NCBI RefSeq assembly: GCF_013307245.1
Contig: NZ_CP028941.1
Span: 372,001 to 436,000, forward strand
From: Polynucleobacter antarcticus
GTDB taxonomy: Bacteria; Pseudomonadota; Gammaproteobacteria; Burkholderiales; Burkholderiaceae
DNA: 64,000 bases
Direction of reading: 5' to 3'
Position 1 is the first letter of the stretch. Each line of letters starts with the position of its first letter. The translations under genes were made by a program, and so were the position numbers. Shown piece by piece: positions 9,201-17,461 of this stretch. The notes below the pieces were generated by a model. The model saw only the letters and a program-made list of their open reading frames with translations, was not told the DNA's origin and did not search any database.

Positions 9201-11783
9201 AACTACTTCACTTCTATCCAGAATGTTGATTGTGAAAGTGTTTGTTGCCGTATCGCCTAGCAGTGATGCGGGTTCAGTATCTAACTTGCTATCTTGAATT
9301 GTGTAAGTAATGACAGAACTTAAACTATCTTTGATATCCGTAGTATTTGCATTAGCAGTGAATGTATAGGAACCATCACGGCTGAACACAACTGTGCCGC
9401 CATTCACAGTTACTGTCTGTGTTGGGTTTGCATCAGTGAACGTATAGGTGGTCAGGTTGTATTCAACACTCACCATTTTCTTACTGCCTGCCATCCAACC
9501 ATCTGGACCAGATTGATCTTTGGCTTGATCTATCAGGTTATAGGTGTAAGACGTTGGAGCTGGGGTTGGTGGTGTAACAGGGGTTGGAGGCACCAAAGTA
9601 TCTAATAACGTTGTTATATTGTCTACCAAAATCGCATTGGCATTACTAACCGTTTCACCATTCCAGGCAATTGGGTTGAGATAGGTGGCAGTAGCAGCAG
9701 TCATGCCTTTGCCAATAGCTATAGCATTAGAGTTAATCTCATTGGCATTGAGGTAATTCTTCCAAGCCCATTCTTCGCCTGCCTGAATTCCAATATCTTG
9801 GGCTTCGTAAGTGGCTGTGCCAAGCGCAGCCAGACCAGATGTTTTACGCACACCAGCACTATCTTCTGTGGGTACACCATCCGATAAGAAGTAGGACACG
9901 TTTTGACCATCAGACTGAACACCCGCCGCAGTGAACTTAACCGTGCTCATAACCGTATCAATCGCACGGTCGTAGTTGGTATAAGATCCTGCAGACAGCG
10001 CAGTAATTGCAGCTTTAGCAGTCGCCGCATCGGTCCAAACAGATCCACTTAGATTTTTAGCGTTTGAATCAAACGAAACTACTTGGATACTCACATTACC
10101 TAAACTATCGTACTTGTCGATTAAGGCAAGTGCTGCTGATTTTGCATAAGCTAAGCGACTTTGAGCTGCGCCTGAGTCAACGGTAGCCATACTGCCAGAC
10201 CTATCAATCACAAGAACCAAATTAGTATTGATATTTGCAGACTGTGAGCTACCCGCTGTAGCACCTTCGATAATATCAAGAGTGAAAGGATTGGCAATAG
10301 GAACAGCAGGATTGGTGTCGGTATCAGTAATGGTTGTTACGACAGTATTGGCATCGTAAGCAATTTTTTCATATGCTAATAGGGCTGGTGGGGTGTAAGA
10401 ACCTCCCACCAAGCTCACGGTAAAGGTTTCGCCACCATCGTTTTGAGCGTCATTAAACGCAGCAACTTGGAACATTGTTCCAATCGTTGCTTCAATGCGC
10501 TGATCAGAGATGTAGTCAAAACCTGGTGAAGCCGTATCTTTAATATCACCCACTGCCACAATGACTGTGCCGGCGGGCTGATTTGATACCGCAGCACCAT
10601 TACTGTCCACAGCAACCACTTTGTAGTATGCAGTTGAGTTTGACTCTTCACCAATCGATGAGAGTGAAACATTACTAAGGGCTACGCCTGATAAATTAAC
10701 AGCAATCAGCTTGAAAGTAAATGCGGTGTCGTTATCAGTCAAGTTACCAGCGCCACCATCATCATTTGCTGTGGAGTCGATGATTGTGGCTGTACCGGTA
10801 GAGGTAACAGCACCTCTAGTCGCTGTAAGCGTAAATGTCTCACCAGAGTCGGCGATAGCATCATCAGTAATTTGAACACGTACCTGTAAAGTGCCCTTGG
10901 CGTTTGTTGGCGTGAAACTGTTACTCGTAGTCCAAGGATCTGCTCCAGTTAATGAGTACTGGATTGAATTAACATAATCAGTACCGGCAGTAGCAGTACC
11001 TGCAGTTAAGGACAAGTTAATAGCTGCGCCAGACAAAGCTACATACGTGACGCTAAATGTCGCATATCTGCCCGTATCTACTCCTGCGGTACCAGAATCT
11101 TCGCTCACCTCGACGCTTGACACTACAAGAGAGTCGCCAATAGACGTTATTACTCCGCCGCCGTAATTGATTTTTTCAAAGCTACTAGCGTTCGATAAGC
11201 CACTTACCGATACACTAAACTGCTCAGTACCTTCAGTAGAGCTATCAGACCTTGCACTTACCGAGAGAACATCTCCTACTTTTGCGGTAGTGAATTGACC
11301 CACTGCAGTAGCATTTCCGTTAGTGCCTGATGCAATAGATGTTGTTAGTCCAGTTGTACCGTTTTGAGCAAACCAACTATAGTCAGAAATGGTACCCGTG
11401 GTATTAAACGCTGCAGCCCAAATAGTTGCATCACCGGTAAATTGAACGGTTACTGTCGATGTATTCAAACTTAAGGTGACATCAACTCCACTGTCATTAA
11501 CCGCTATCACTTTGTAATACGCTAAACCAGATCCTTCTAGAACAGAATTATCTGTGCCGCCATTGATAATATTGCCGGCGCTATCAACACTTACTATTTT
11601 GATAGTAATTGCATCATTGTCATCGTAAGACGATAGATCTGCTACAACATCATTGGCGGTTTCATCTGTAATCGTGGTCTCTACCGTAACAACACCCTTA
11701 CCGTTATCGGCATCGGCTAATGCCAACGCTTCAAAGGTGCTAGTGCTCGAGGTAGGGTTACTAATACTGACTTGGTATTTTTC
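6240..11783 (-). CDS. Giant RTX adhesin, C-terminal part (downstream of a frameshift)
   Basis: This frame carries about 1845 residues that continue the protein begun at 14565; the frames join at an extra base at 11784. Order from the join: the rest of a Calx-beta-type repeat, further Calx-beta-like domains, a von Willebrand A domain with a DRSGSM MIDAS motif (around 10190-10214), and cadherin/VCBS-like segments. Then come two blocks of RTX nonapeptides of the GGxGxDxL type (around 7980-8110 and 7680-7760). A segment with DLNQDG, DTNKDGVFD and DADSDGIVD calcium loops precedes the C-terminal end typical of type I secretion substrates. Such proteins leave the cell through an ABC/HlyD/TolC exporter and fold with external calcium as adhesins. 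The exporter genes lie upstream on the same strand. Any start of its own inside this frame is doubtful. Confidence 0.85.
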   Translation of the reverse strand, partial: EKYQVSISNPTSSTSTFEALALADADNGKGVVTVETTITDETANDVVADLSSYDDNDAITIKIVSVDSAGNIINGGTDNSVLEGSGLAYYKVIAVNDSGVDVTLSLNTSTVTVQFTGDATIWAAAFNTTGTISDYSWFAQNGTTGLTTSIASGTNGNATAVGQFTTAKVGDVLSVSARSDSSTEGTEQFSVSVSGLSNASSFEKINYGGGVITSIGDSLVVSSVEVSEDSGTAGVDTGRYATFSVTYVALSGAAINLSLTAGTATAGTDYVNSIQYSLTGADPWTTSNSFTPTNAKGTLQVRVQITDDAIADSGETFTLTATRGAVTSTGTATIIDSTANDDGGAGNLTDNDTAFTFKLIAVNLSGVALSNVSLSSIGEESNSTAYYKVVAVDSNGAAVSNQPAGTVIVAVGDIKDTASPGFDYISDQRIEATIGTMFQVAAFNDAQNDGGETFTVSLVGGSYTPPALLAYEKIAYDANTVVTTITDTDTNPAVPIANPFTLDIIEGATAGSSQSANINTNLVLVIDRSGSMATVDSGAAQSRLAYAKSAALALIDKYDSLGNVSIQVVSFDSNAKNLSGSVWTDAATAKAAITALSAGSYTNYDRAIDTVMSTVKFTAAGVQSDGQNVSYFLSDGVPTEDSAGVRKTSGLAALGTATYEAQDIGIQAGEEWAWKNYLNANEINSNAIAIGKGMTAATATYLNPIAWNGETVSNANAILVDNITTLLDTLVPPTPVTPPTPAPTSYTYNLIDQAKDQSGPDGWMAGSKKMVSVEYNLTTYTFTDANPTQTVTVNGGTVVFSRDGSYTFTANANTTDIKDSLSSVITYTIQDSKLDTEPASLLGDTATNTFTINILDRSEVVAYDNFNQAVVTETITSGTTTPTTLTNFSSQNSASATTDYWTFDATTGSGDTVTTVIDGETTFTAAVAATETNKWITSSNNGSSFDTSYRSGSAEKWLRIEDRDSDAGFVASLFTPVFTGATSISFNAALASDRFASGDTASYQLWFKKADGTWGSNSAVSFTNTADNTTFAVQSNNLKTINNLTASTEYRLLLTVDDESGGPGSSNLRMLLDNFVQSNTAPATTTYSAAAITGNVILNENIAFSGTDPFGTVDSLGSEGATVMFASNGASIAGAGTSISSGGTIIAGTYGNLSLRSDGSYTYTMTSGATDRTGQQEVFTYRLQQADGDFSDASLTINLGAGTYVQTGTDAANTIAAPNNSETHLILGLGGNDTLTGGSGVDRIDGGDGDDSITGGAGDDILIGGLGNDTFVGFVGADTLDGGTGTDTLTLSETSADLNTAGATDGRLSSIENINASGASAITINLSGQSEGFTITGSANADTITGGSGADSINGGAGADSITGGTGSDAFVFSSGASGQTDVLADTITDYTVGALNTGDVIDFSQTLTVGGNANAATATQALINTSTGVATFASLSGATLADALSDITTRFTAATDTAGEFAFFKVNSTGNYFLFISDGVAGVGGNDVLIKLTGVTAITTIALNSGNLTITRGTYNTITVTPIAIDLNQDGINYLSQNAQVVYDYSGQNLLQSTAWVSSADGLLALKLPDNELQISFATQDGETDLQGLAKVYDTNKDGVFDSSDADFTKFGVWQDADSDGIVDSGEYLSLADRGITSLSLTSDGQVRFEANGDVIVYGQTTYTTSDGQLHIAEDVGFAVSDVYEPLDIAAIIANADAIESITHIDQLADTASSSTLMVELGGQTYEIATLPGQEVGTEDILSQFVGGDTSENLLSNKSWTDVIDIASDHGGPGSIIAAGGTLNDGNYANGAGDWTVIINSGDAKVDATNNQITFASESADNSVTIVTADGASHDINNVDKIQWHG

Positions 11784-12075
11784 TACCATTATCTTTGTAG
11801 TAATCATCGATTGTGACGACCGTAAAGGTATTGGAGCTCACACCCAGTGCGCTACCTGTGATGGTAAGCGTACCGGTATCTTTCGAGGTGTAATCTATTC
11901 CTTCTGCGGCGGTAGTGCTCGTACCATCAGCGGTATTTAAACTCACGGTGACTGATTGACCTGCATAAAGCTTGACCTCAGCACCTGCAGCATCGACTAA
12001 GGTCACTGTATAGGTCGCACTTTCACCTTCAACTACCAAAGCAGCGCCAGTGAGCTTGACATAAACCGTATCGGC
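11671..12075 (-). repeat. Type A repeat, copy 2 (contains the frameshift)
   Basis: This copy is about 405 bases and matches 12113-12516 almost base for base, at an offset of 441-442 bases (147 codons). The only difference I could see is the extra T at 11784 on the plus strand. It encodes one Calx-beta-like unit beginning DTVYVKLTGAALVVEGESA. Confidence 0.85.
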
Positions 12076-14565
12076 AATGCCCGCTGTCTGATCACTACCA
12101 GTTTGATCATTGATCGTGGTCTCTACCGTAACAACACCCTTACCGTTATCGGCATCGGCTAATGCCAACGCTTCAAAGGTGCTAGTGCTCGAGGTAGGGT
12201 TACTAATACTGACTTGGTATTTTTCACCATTATCTTTGTAGTAATCATCGATTGTGACGACCGTAAAGGTATTGGAGCTCACACCCAGTGCGCTACCTGT
12301 GATGGTAAGCGTACCGGTATCTTTCGAGGTGTAATCTATTCCTTCTGCGGCGGTAGTGCTCGTACCATCAGCGGTATTTAAACTCACGGTGACTGATTGA
12401 CCTGCATAAAGCTTGACCTCAGCACCTGCAGCATCGACTAAGGTCACTGTATAGGTCGCACTTTCACCTTCAACTACCAAAGCAGCGCCAGTGAGCTTGA
12501 CATAAACCGTATCGGCGGCGGTCGTGTTTGCCAGCAACTCATCCGTTACGGTCGAAGTGACTACGCTCGCATCTAAGGTTACTTTTTCATACTCATACAA
12601 GCTGTCATTGCTATAGGTGCTGCCGGTATCAAGTTGGACCGTAAAGGTCTCAGTAGATTCTTTAAAGTAGTCATCCACTAAGGCAGCGCTAAAGGCTTGG
12701 CCAACAGTCACGGTCGCTGACGCAGGCTTGGTGTAGTCTGAAGCACCGCTTGTCCCGTTTGTAAGGGCATCGGTAAAGAGCACCCCTACGGTACCTGTCA
12801 CACCACTTACTTCGGTGCCATTTACAAAAGCGGCGACCTTGTAATACAAGGTCTCACCTTCAGTACCGCTATTGGTATCACCCAAAATAGTACTGCCGGT
12901 ACTATCACATGCGACTACTTTTAAGGTCACGGTATCTTCAGGGCCAGCAACTGATTCATCCGTTACGGTCGAAGTGACTACGCTCGCATCTAAGGTTACT
13001 TTTTCATACTCATACAAGCTGTCATTGCTATAGGTGCTGCCGGTATCAAGTTGGACCGTAAAGGTCTCAGTAGATTCTTTAAAGTAGTCATCCACTAAGG
13101 CAGCGCTAAAGGCTTGGCCAACAGTCACGGTCGCTGACGCAGGCTTGGTGTAGTCTGAAGCACCGCTTGTCCCGTTTGTAAGGGCATCGGTAAAGAGCAC
13201 CCCTACGGTACCTGTCACACCACTTACTTCGGTGCCATTTACAAAAGCGGCGACCTTGTAATACAAGGTCTCACCTTCAGTACCGCTATTGGTATCACCC
13301 AAAATAGTACTGCCGGTACTATCACATGCGACTACTTTTAAGGTCACGGTATCGTTATCTAACTTATCAGGATCGGTCGTTATATCGTTTGCTGTCTCAT
13401 CAGCAATCGTTGTAATAACTTCGTCGTTTGCTGTATCAATAGCAATACTCTCAAATCCACCACCACTCACGTTGCTGATCGTTGCAATGATGGTCTCGCC
13501 GTTATCTGCGTATACGTCATCGGTTGTAGCAAGCGTAAAGGTGTTGCTGCTTGAACCTGCTGACACCTTGACTGTGACTTGTTTGGTGTAGTCGGTACCG
13601 TCTGTTGCTGTACCGGCGTAGGTCAATGTCACAGTAACGTCAGTTTCTGCAATCACTGCATCACCCGCTACATCTTTGAGGCTGACGGTGTATTCAGTTG
13701 TGGTAGCGCCTTCGTTCACATTGCTAGGACCACTGAGGCTGACCATTACCTGGTCATTAACTGAGTAAGTTTCAGTATCACTTGCACTTGCGCTATTACC
13801 CGCGGCATCGGTTGTCGTGACGCTTGCATTGATTGTCTTATCGCTATCGGCTACTAAATCTGAACCAGGCACATTAATACTAAATTTCAGGTCTGCGTCT
13901 ACTGTGCCAGTAAAGGTCTTGCCATTGACAGTCAAGGTAACGGTATCGCCTAATTTGGCATCGCCACCTACTATGCCGGTAATCGCAATATTAGTAGCGG
14001 CCTCAGCGGCATTAATTACATCATTGGGTGTGATGTTTTCATCTAAGGTGATGGTGGGGACTGAATCCTCTGGAGGATCTGGTGGTGCCTCATCAGGACT
14101 GACAATTGGTGCTGGAGTGGTATCGCTTATTGTTGTTTCTGGAGCTGCTTGTCCTGGAGCTGCTTGAGTCGTGGCAGCTGGCTCAGTTGCGGCGGCTTGA
14201 GGTTCAATAGTTCTCGAGCCCAACACAGCAAAGATTGCATTGGAATCGGTGGACTGAACTTGAGAAGTGCCTATAGATGGGGGAGCATCAATTGCTCGGG
14301 GAGCGCCGTCATCACTGGCTAGAGCGGCGACATCGAGTAATGACTCCGTGCCTCTTGCATTAGAATCTGCTTGATTATTAGAGGGATCCCTTATTTCTTG
14401 ATAGACACTAGGCGTATCTGGGGCAGCGGGATTTGTGGTGTTTACGGTTGCGTCAGCAATGTGGGATTGCGCAACATCTGGTCCAGCCTGTTGTAACGAG
14501 GTTTGTTCATCAAGATGTTGTGCATCTTGTGACTGTTGTCCTGAATCGGTGTTTGCATCTGCCAT
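11761..14565 (-). CDS. Giant RTX adhesin, N-terminal part (ends early by frameshift)
   Basis: The ATG at 14565 (MADANTD) follows a GGGA-type ribosome site; an upstream start at 14595 is less likely. Without the frameshift the whole gene 6240-14565 would encode about 2774 residues. This part has an Ala/Thr/Gln-rich N-terminal ~180 residues, a bacterial Ig-like domain (around ITGIVGGDAKLGDTVTLTVNG), and then Calx-beta-like domains, including two identical type B units and two type A units. The last residues, after DDYYKDNG, become RKIPSQY and stop at 11761. In the first type A unit the same place reads EKYQVSIS and goes on, so one extra A on the coding strand at 11784 causes the break. No N-terminal LapA-type retention module is recognisable. 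Sequencing error is possible but the base is not in the adjacent A run. Confidence 0.85.
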   Translation of the reverse strand: MADANTDSGQQSQDAQHLDEQTSLQQAGPDVAQSHIADATVNTTNPAAPDTPSVYQEIRDPSNNQADSNARGTESLLDVAALASDDGAPRAIDAPPSIGTSQVQSTDSNAIFAVLGSRTIEPQAAATEPAATTQAAPGQAAPETTISDTTPAPIVSPDEAPPDPPEDSVPTITLDENITPNDVINAAEAATNIAITGIVGGDAKLGDTVTLTVNGKTFTGTVDADLKFSINVPGSDLVADSDKTINASVTTTDAAGNSASASDTETYSVNDQVMVSLSGPSNVNEGATTTEYTVSLKDVAGDAVIAETDVTVTLTYAGTATDGTDYTKQVTVKVSAGSSSNTFTLATTDDVYADNGETIIATISNVSGGGFESIAIDTANDEVITTIADETANDITTDPDKLDNDTVTLKVVACDSTGSTILGDTNSGTEGETLYYKVAAFVNGTEVSGVTGTVGVLFTDALTNGTSGASDYTKPASATVTVGQAFSAALVDDYFKESTETFTVQLDTGSTYSNDSLYEYEKVTLDASVVTSTVTDESVAGPEDTVTLKVVACDSTGSTILGDTNSGTEGETLYYKVAAFVNGTEVSGVTGTVGVLFTDALTNGTSGASDYTKPASATVTVGQAFSAALVDDYFKESTETFTVQLDTGSTYSNDSLYEYEKVTLDASVVTSTVTDELLANTTAADTVYVKLTGAALVVEGESATYTVTLVDAAGAEVKLYAGQSVTVSLNTADGTSTTAAEGIDYTSKDTGTLTITGSALGVSSNTFTVVTIDDYYKDNGEKYQVSISNPTSSTSTFEALALADADNGKGVVTVETTINDQTGSDQTAGIADTVYVKLTGAALVVEGESATYTVTLVDAAGAEVKLYAGQSVTVSLNTADGTSTTAAEGIDYTSKDTGTLTITGSALGVSSNTFTVVTIDDYYKDNGRKIPSQY
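12113..12516 (-). repeat. Type A repeat, copy 1 (intact frame)
   Basis: This is the in-frame counterpart of 11671-12075 and lies first in the direction of transcription. A short unmatched linker (12076-12112) separates the copies. It encodes the same Calx-beta-like unit, reading through DDYYKDNGEKYQVSIS. Confidence 0.85.
12539..12936 (-). repeat. Type B repeat, copy 2
   Basis: About 398 bases that look identical to 12956-13353, with an offset of 417 bases (139 codons). It encodes a Calx-beta-like unit with VACDSTGSTILGDTNSGTEG. Identity at synonymous positions as well as in protein points to recent duplication or gene conversion. Confidence 0.85.
12956..13353 (-). repeat. Type B repeat, copy 1
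   Basis: Partner of 12539-12936, separated from it by about 19 bases that encode a short linker. Both copies keep the reading frame. Confidence 0.85.
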
Positions 14566-14654
14566 AGTAAATTCCCAATGAATAAAGCACACCAAAATTA
14601 TGGCTATTTGGGTTTAATTTACGGCTTATAGCTACTTATTCATACTGGGCTTTT

Positions 14655-14675
14655 AGTTATATAACTTTAGTTATA
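14655..14675. promoter_or_regulatory. Palindrome TATAAC-TTTA-GTTATA upstream of the adhesin gene
   Basis: The perfect 16-base palindrome is at 14660-14675, and a further GTTATA half-site overlaps its left side from about 14656. It lies about 95 bases before the adhesin ATG at 14565. The identical 16 bases occur at 28470 and a one-mismatch copy at 24921. An activator or repressor site for the adhesin promoter is likely, by position. Confidence 0.55.
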
Positions 14676-14699
14676 TTTTTATCGCTTAATACCTGATAT

Positions 14700-14832
14700 T
14701 TAAAGCTTAAATACGGAAACACCTTGCAGTACATTGGTTCTAGTGTTGATACTATAAGGCAAACCTGCAGTGCTGGCATTGGGACCATATAGCAAGACAT
14801 TTCCGGTGCCTGAACAAGCAGAGGGTTGAGCT
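14700..14832 (-). pseudogene. Possible remnant of a coding sequence between the protease and adhesin genes
   Basis: Just beyond the stop of the ClpP-like gene, one minus-strand frame is open for about 43 codons and ends with TAA at 14702-14700. It contains SACSGTGNVLLYGPNAS and ends LQGVSVFKL. No start codon or ribosome site is visible and the family is not recognised. It may be the tail of a deleted gene or chance. Confidence 0.2.
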
Positions 14833-15730
14833 AGTAGATATCCTGTAAAACCCGACGATAACATTTCGTGAAATCCACTGGATTGGCATCAAAGCGCATA
14901 CACTCAGTAGAAACCTTCAGAGTACGTCGCAATAGCTCCTCAGGGTCTTTGGGCCAACGCCCTGGTCTTTGGGCATACATTTCAGTCCGTTGCTTGAGAT
15001 AGCTGCTCTCAATGCCATTTAATCCATAAGCGGTAATTTCTGGGCTGGATAATCGATAGACACGCTTGGTCTGGTATGACTGCATGGCAATGAAGAGATC
15101 AGGGGGAATCTCCATCTCAGCAAAATAGACTTTGGCGGAAGTATTAAATTTATCTAAGAGCGATTTAGCAACCGGGTCCTCTTTAGCATCCACTTCTTTC
15201 TTAATCACCCCAGAATCGTTACTCAAGGTAATTCTGGCTTGATGGATGCCAATACTGAAGGTGGGGGCACCCCTCACTACTCCGCCAGCCAGAACCAAGA
15301 TACACGCACTGGAGCATTCTCCATTCACAAAGACATGGGCATGGGCATTTCTTAAAATTTTGCCAATTTCCATCGCAGCCATCCCATCTCCGCCCTTACT
15401 ATCCAAAAAGACAATCAGACCGGCTGGTACGGGATCCGATTCTGTAGGAGTAATACTCTTTTGAAGATTGGCCAATAGCTTTCTGGAAATAGAACCTTTA
15501 ATTTGCACAATCCGAATGTGCTGTGACTCCTGGGCTGGTCCATCAACCCCTTTACTAGACTCAGTGAACTTGACCGTATTGATGGTGACGCTTGCTTTTG
15601 GGCTTGCAGCCTCGCTGCCAGGTAATCCTAGGTTGGCATTTTCTTGAGCATATAGGAAAGAAGATGCCCCTAGCAGTACTATAAAACCAGCCATTCGGGC
15701 AACGGGAACGATGCGTAAGAGCGGGTTCAT
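14831..15730 (-). CDS. ClpP/crotonase-fold periplasmic serine-protease-like protein
   Basis: The 299 residues start at an ATG (15730) and open with a signal peptide (FIVLLGASSFLYA). Downstream is a ClpP-like fold: IRIVQIKGSIS, then LIVFLDSKGGDGMAAMEIGKILR, then NGECSSACILVLAGG. There the Ser of SSAC sits where the ClpP-like nucleophile lies, and a His follows in SIGIHQARI. It resembles the predicted periplasmic COG3904-type family. It lies between the exporter regulator and the adhesin gene, 18 bases after the regulator's stop. By analogy with systems where a periplasmic protease trims or releases a surface adhesin, it may act on the adhesin, but the LapG family is unrelated and nothing in the sequence proves a substrate. 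Confidence 0.75.
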   Translation of the reverse strand: MNPLLRIVPVARMAGFIVLLGASSFLYAQENANLGLPGSEAASPKASVTINTVKFTESSKGVDGPAQESQHIRIVQIKGSISRKLLANLQKSITPTESDPVPAGLIVFLDSKGGDGMAAMEIGKILRNAHAHVFVNGECSSACILVLAGGVVRGAPTFSIGIHQARITLSNDSGVIKKEVDAKEDPVAKSLLDKFNTSAKVYFAEMEIPPDLFIAMQSYQTKRVYRLSSPEITAYGLNGIESSYLKQRTEMYAQRPGRWPKDPEELLRRTLKVSTECMRFDANPVDFTKCYRRVLQDIY

Positions 15731-15748
15731 GATTCTAGGATGTGGCTT

Positions 15749-17383
15749 TCAGACTATAGACACTTGCTTATTCAATTGTGCAATTGCAGAAGCTGTGAGC
15801 CCATCTCTGAAATCAAAATAATGGTCATCACGCGGCAGAATTAAACCTAAGGCCAGTAATTCTTGTAAAGCACCTTGCAATACGGGTCTTGGTAGATTAA
15901 TCGATGGCAATAACTCATTGAATGCCTGCTCAGGTGACTGCGCTGCAGCAAAAATCAATTGCTTAGCCGCGGAAGATAAATCATCGACCATCGCCTGCAT
16001 ATCCACTAAGACACCCTCGGGAACTAAATCTAGATGAGGCTCTTCCATAGTATGAATGCGCGTGAAGATGGCATTGTCGGGGCGAGGCCCCAAAATACGG
16101 ATATGCGTTTGGGTTTTTTGTACATCACGTAAATTGGTAACGACTACCAGTACTCGCAAACCTACTAAGCGATCAATACCACGATCGCCTAGGGCGCTTT
16201 TTAATGCCTGTAGAGAATGAATACCCAGCACCTTTAAAACTACAGGTGCATGGGTAGATATTTTCCAAATGGAAGATAAGAGCCGATCTAAAGTGGAGTC
16301 GGGCTTATTTGAAGATAGATCGTATTGGGTTGCCGTCATCTCTACTTGTGTCAACAAACTACTTAATATCTGGTCACGTCTTTTAGCGCTAGGAATATGA
16401 ACTGTGATGGGACAAAATCCAGCCTGAGTCGCATTAATAGCAATGGCATCCACTAAAGAATTTGCTAGCGAAGGTGGCCAAGACTCTACACAGACCCACT
16501 GACTTACACCATTGCTAACGGCTTGTAAGACTTCCTTGAGAAAGGACAGATCACCCCATTGAGACAGACGGGAAGGTGCTGATGCTCGAGTGCCAATGGC
16601 ATAGATATTTTCATTACTTTTTACTGTTTCAGTATCACTGGAATATTTTTCCTCACCTATTGCCTTGCTAGCAACTAACTTCTCTTTGCTTATCTTCGCA
16701 GGTCGCAACTCTAGCCAAGGAACCGAGGCAGAACAGAGATGTTCCGTCAGTGCGTTCGCTAAGCTTAATGTCAACTGGGAAGACTTTTTAGCCAGGCTCA
16801 AAGCTCCCTGAAAGGCGCTTGCAGAGCTTAAAACTTGCATTTGAGAGGGTACGATTTCTGCTTGGGTAGAAATTCCTATACCAATATGAAGATCCAGAGC
16901 CTGATCTATCTCTAGGCGGCTGCGGATCGCTTGCGCCAATAAAGTTGCGCGGTCAACATCATCAATATGGGAAGTAGGATGCCCAAACCAAATCAGTAAG
17001 CCCCCGTCCGGCAATATCATGCTACTAGCATCTAAGGCAAATACCATTTCTTCGATAGTAAAACGCAGTTGCTCTAGATAGCTTTTACGCTGGATCACCA
17101 TTACTGCATCAGTCATGGCATCTTCAGGAATGGTAATGGCTACGGCAACAATCAAGCGCCATGAATACCCAACGCTATCCTCCACTCCATTAGAAATCGT
17201 TTTTTTGGGTTTTGCTTTAGAGGCCGGCGCAAGACGCTGGCTAGCAATAGCGAGCTTGGCCCTACTAGAAACATTGAGGAGCCGAAAAATAGCAAAAATA
17301 TGCTGTTTAACGGTTCCCTCGGAAATCTTTAATTCGTTCGCAATTTCCTTATTTGTTGAACCCTGTCCAACCAAAGCAACCAC
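15749..17383 (-). CDS. LuxR-type HTH regulator with cyclase-like and degenerate ATPase-like domains
   Basis: From a GTG at 17383 the product is 544 residues, beginning inside a LuxR helix-turn-helix (NKEIANELKISEGTVKQHI). The frame is open upstream to the HlyD stop at 17464, and the codons before the GTG read SLTARQRQ, exactly the missing first helix. The true start is therefore probably upstream at a non-standard codon. After the HTH comes a region resembling a class III cyclase domain (LPDGGLLIWFGHPTSHIDDVDRA, LHIGIGISTQAEIV) that lacks convincing metal and transition-state residues. A C-terminal half looks like a STAND/AAA ATPase without a Walker A motif (WVCVESWPPSLANSL). It lies between the HlyD and protease genes, so it probably controls the export/adhesin cluster. 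Confidence 0.7.
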   Translation of the reverse strand: MVALVGQGSTNKEIANELKISEGTVKQHIFAIFRLLNVSSRAKLAIASQRLAPASKAKPKKTISNGVEDSVGYSWRLIVAVAITIPEDAMTDAVMVIQRKSYLEQLRFTIEEMVFALDASSMILPDGGLLIWFGHPTSHIDDVDRATLLAQAIRSRLEIDQALDLHIGIGISTQAEIVPSQMQVLSSASAFQGALSLAKKSSQLTLSLANALTEHLCSASVPWLELRPAKISKEKLVASKAIGEEKYSSDTETVKSNENIYAIGTRASAPSRLSQWGDLSFLKEVLQAVSNGVSQWVCVESWPPSLANSLVDAIAINATQAGFCPITVHIPSAKRRDQILSSLLTQVEMTATQYDLSSNKPDSTLDRLLSSIWKISTHAPVVLKVLGIHSLQALKSALGDRGIDRLVGLRVLVVVTNLRDVQKTQTHIRILGPRPDNAIFTRIHTMEEPHLDLVPEGVLVDMQAMVDDLSSAAKQLIFAAAQSPEQAFNELLPSINLPRPVLQGALQELLALGLILPRDDHYFDFRDGLTASAIAQLNKQVSIV

Positions 17384-17461
17384 TTGACGCTGGCGCGCTG
17401 TCAGTGATTGATTTTCTTTTGTTGGATTGGAATTTATGATTATTCTCTTTAGGAATAGCGT

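Noticed and set aside
11671..13353. Repeat clusters that might be taken for a CRISPR array or mobile element
   Set aside because: The units are about 400 bases, keep the reading frame and encode Calx-beta-like domains of one protein.
6240..14565. LapA-type N-terminal retention module or LapG cleavage site in the adhesin
   Set aside because: The N-terminus is Ala/Thr/Gln-rich without the retention fold pattern, and no di-alanine cleavage context of the LapG type could be identified with confidence.
14566..14595. Earlier start at 14595 for the adhesin
   Set aside because: A GGGA ribosome site is correctly placed for the ATG at 14565, and the added residues do not resemble a known leader.
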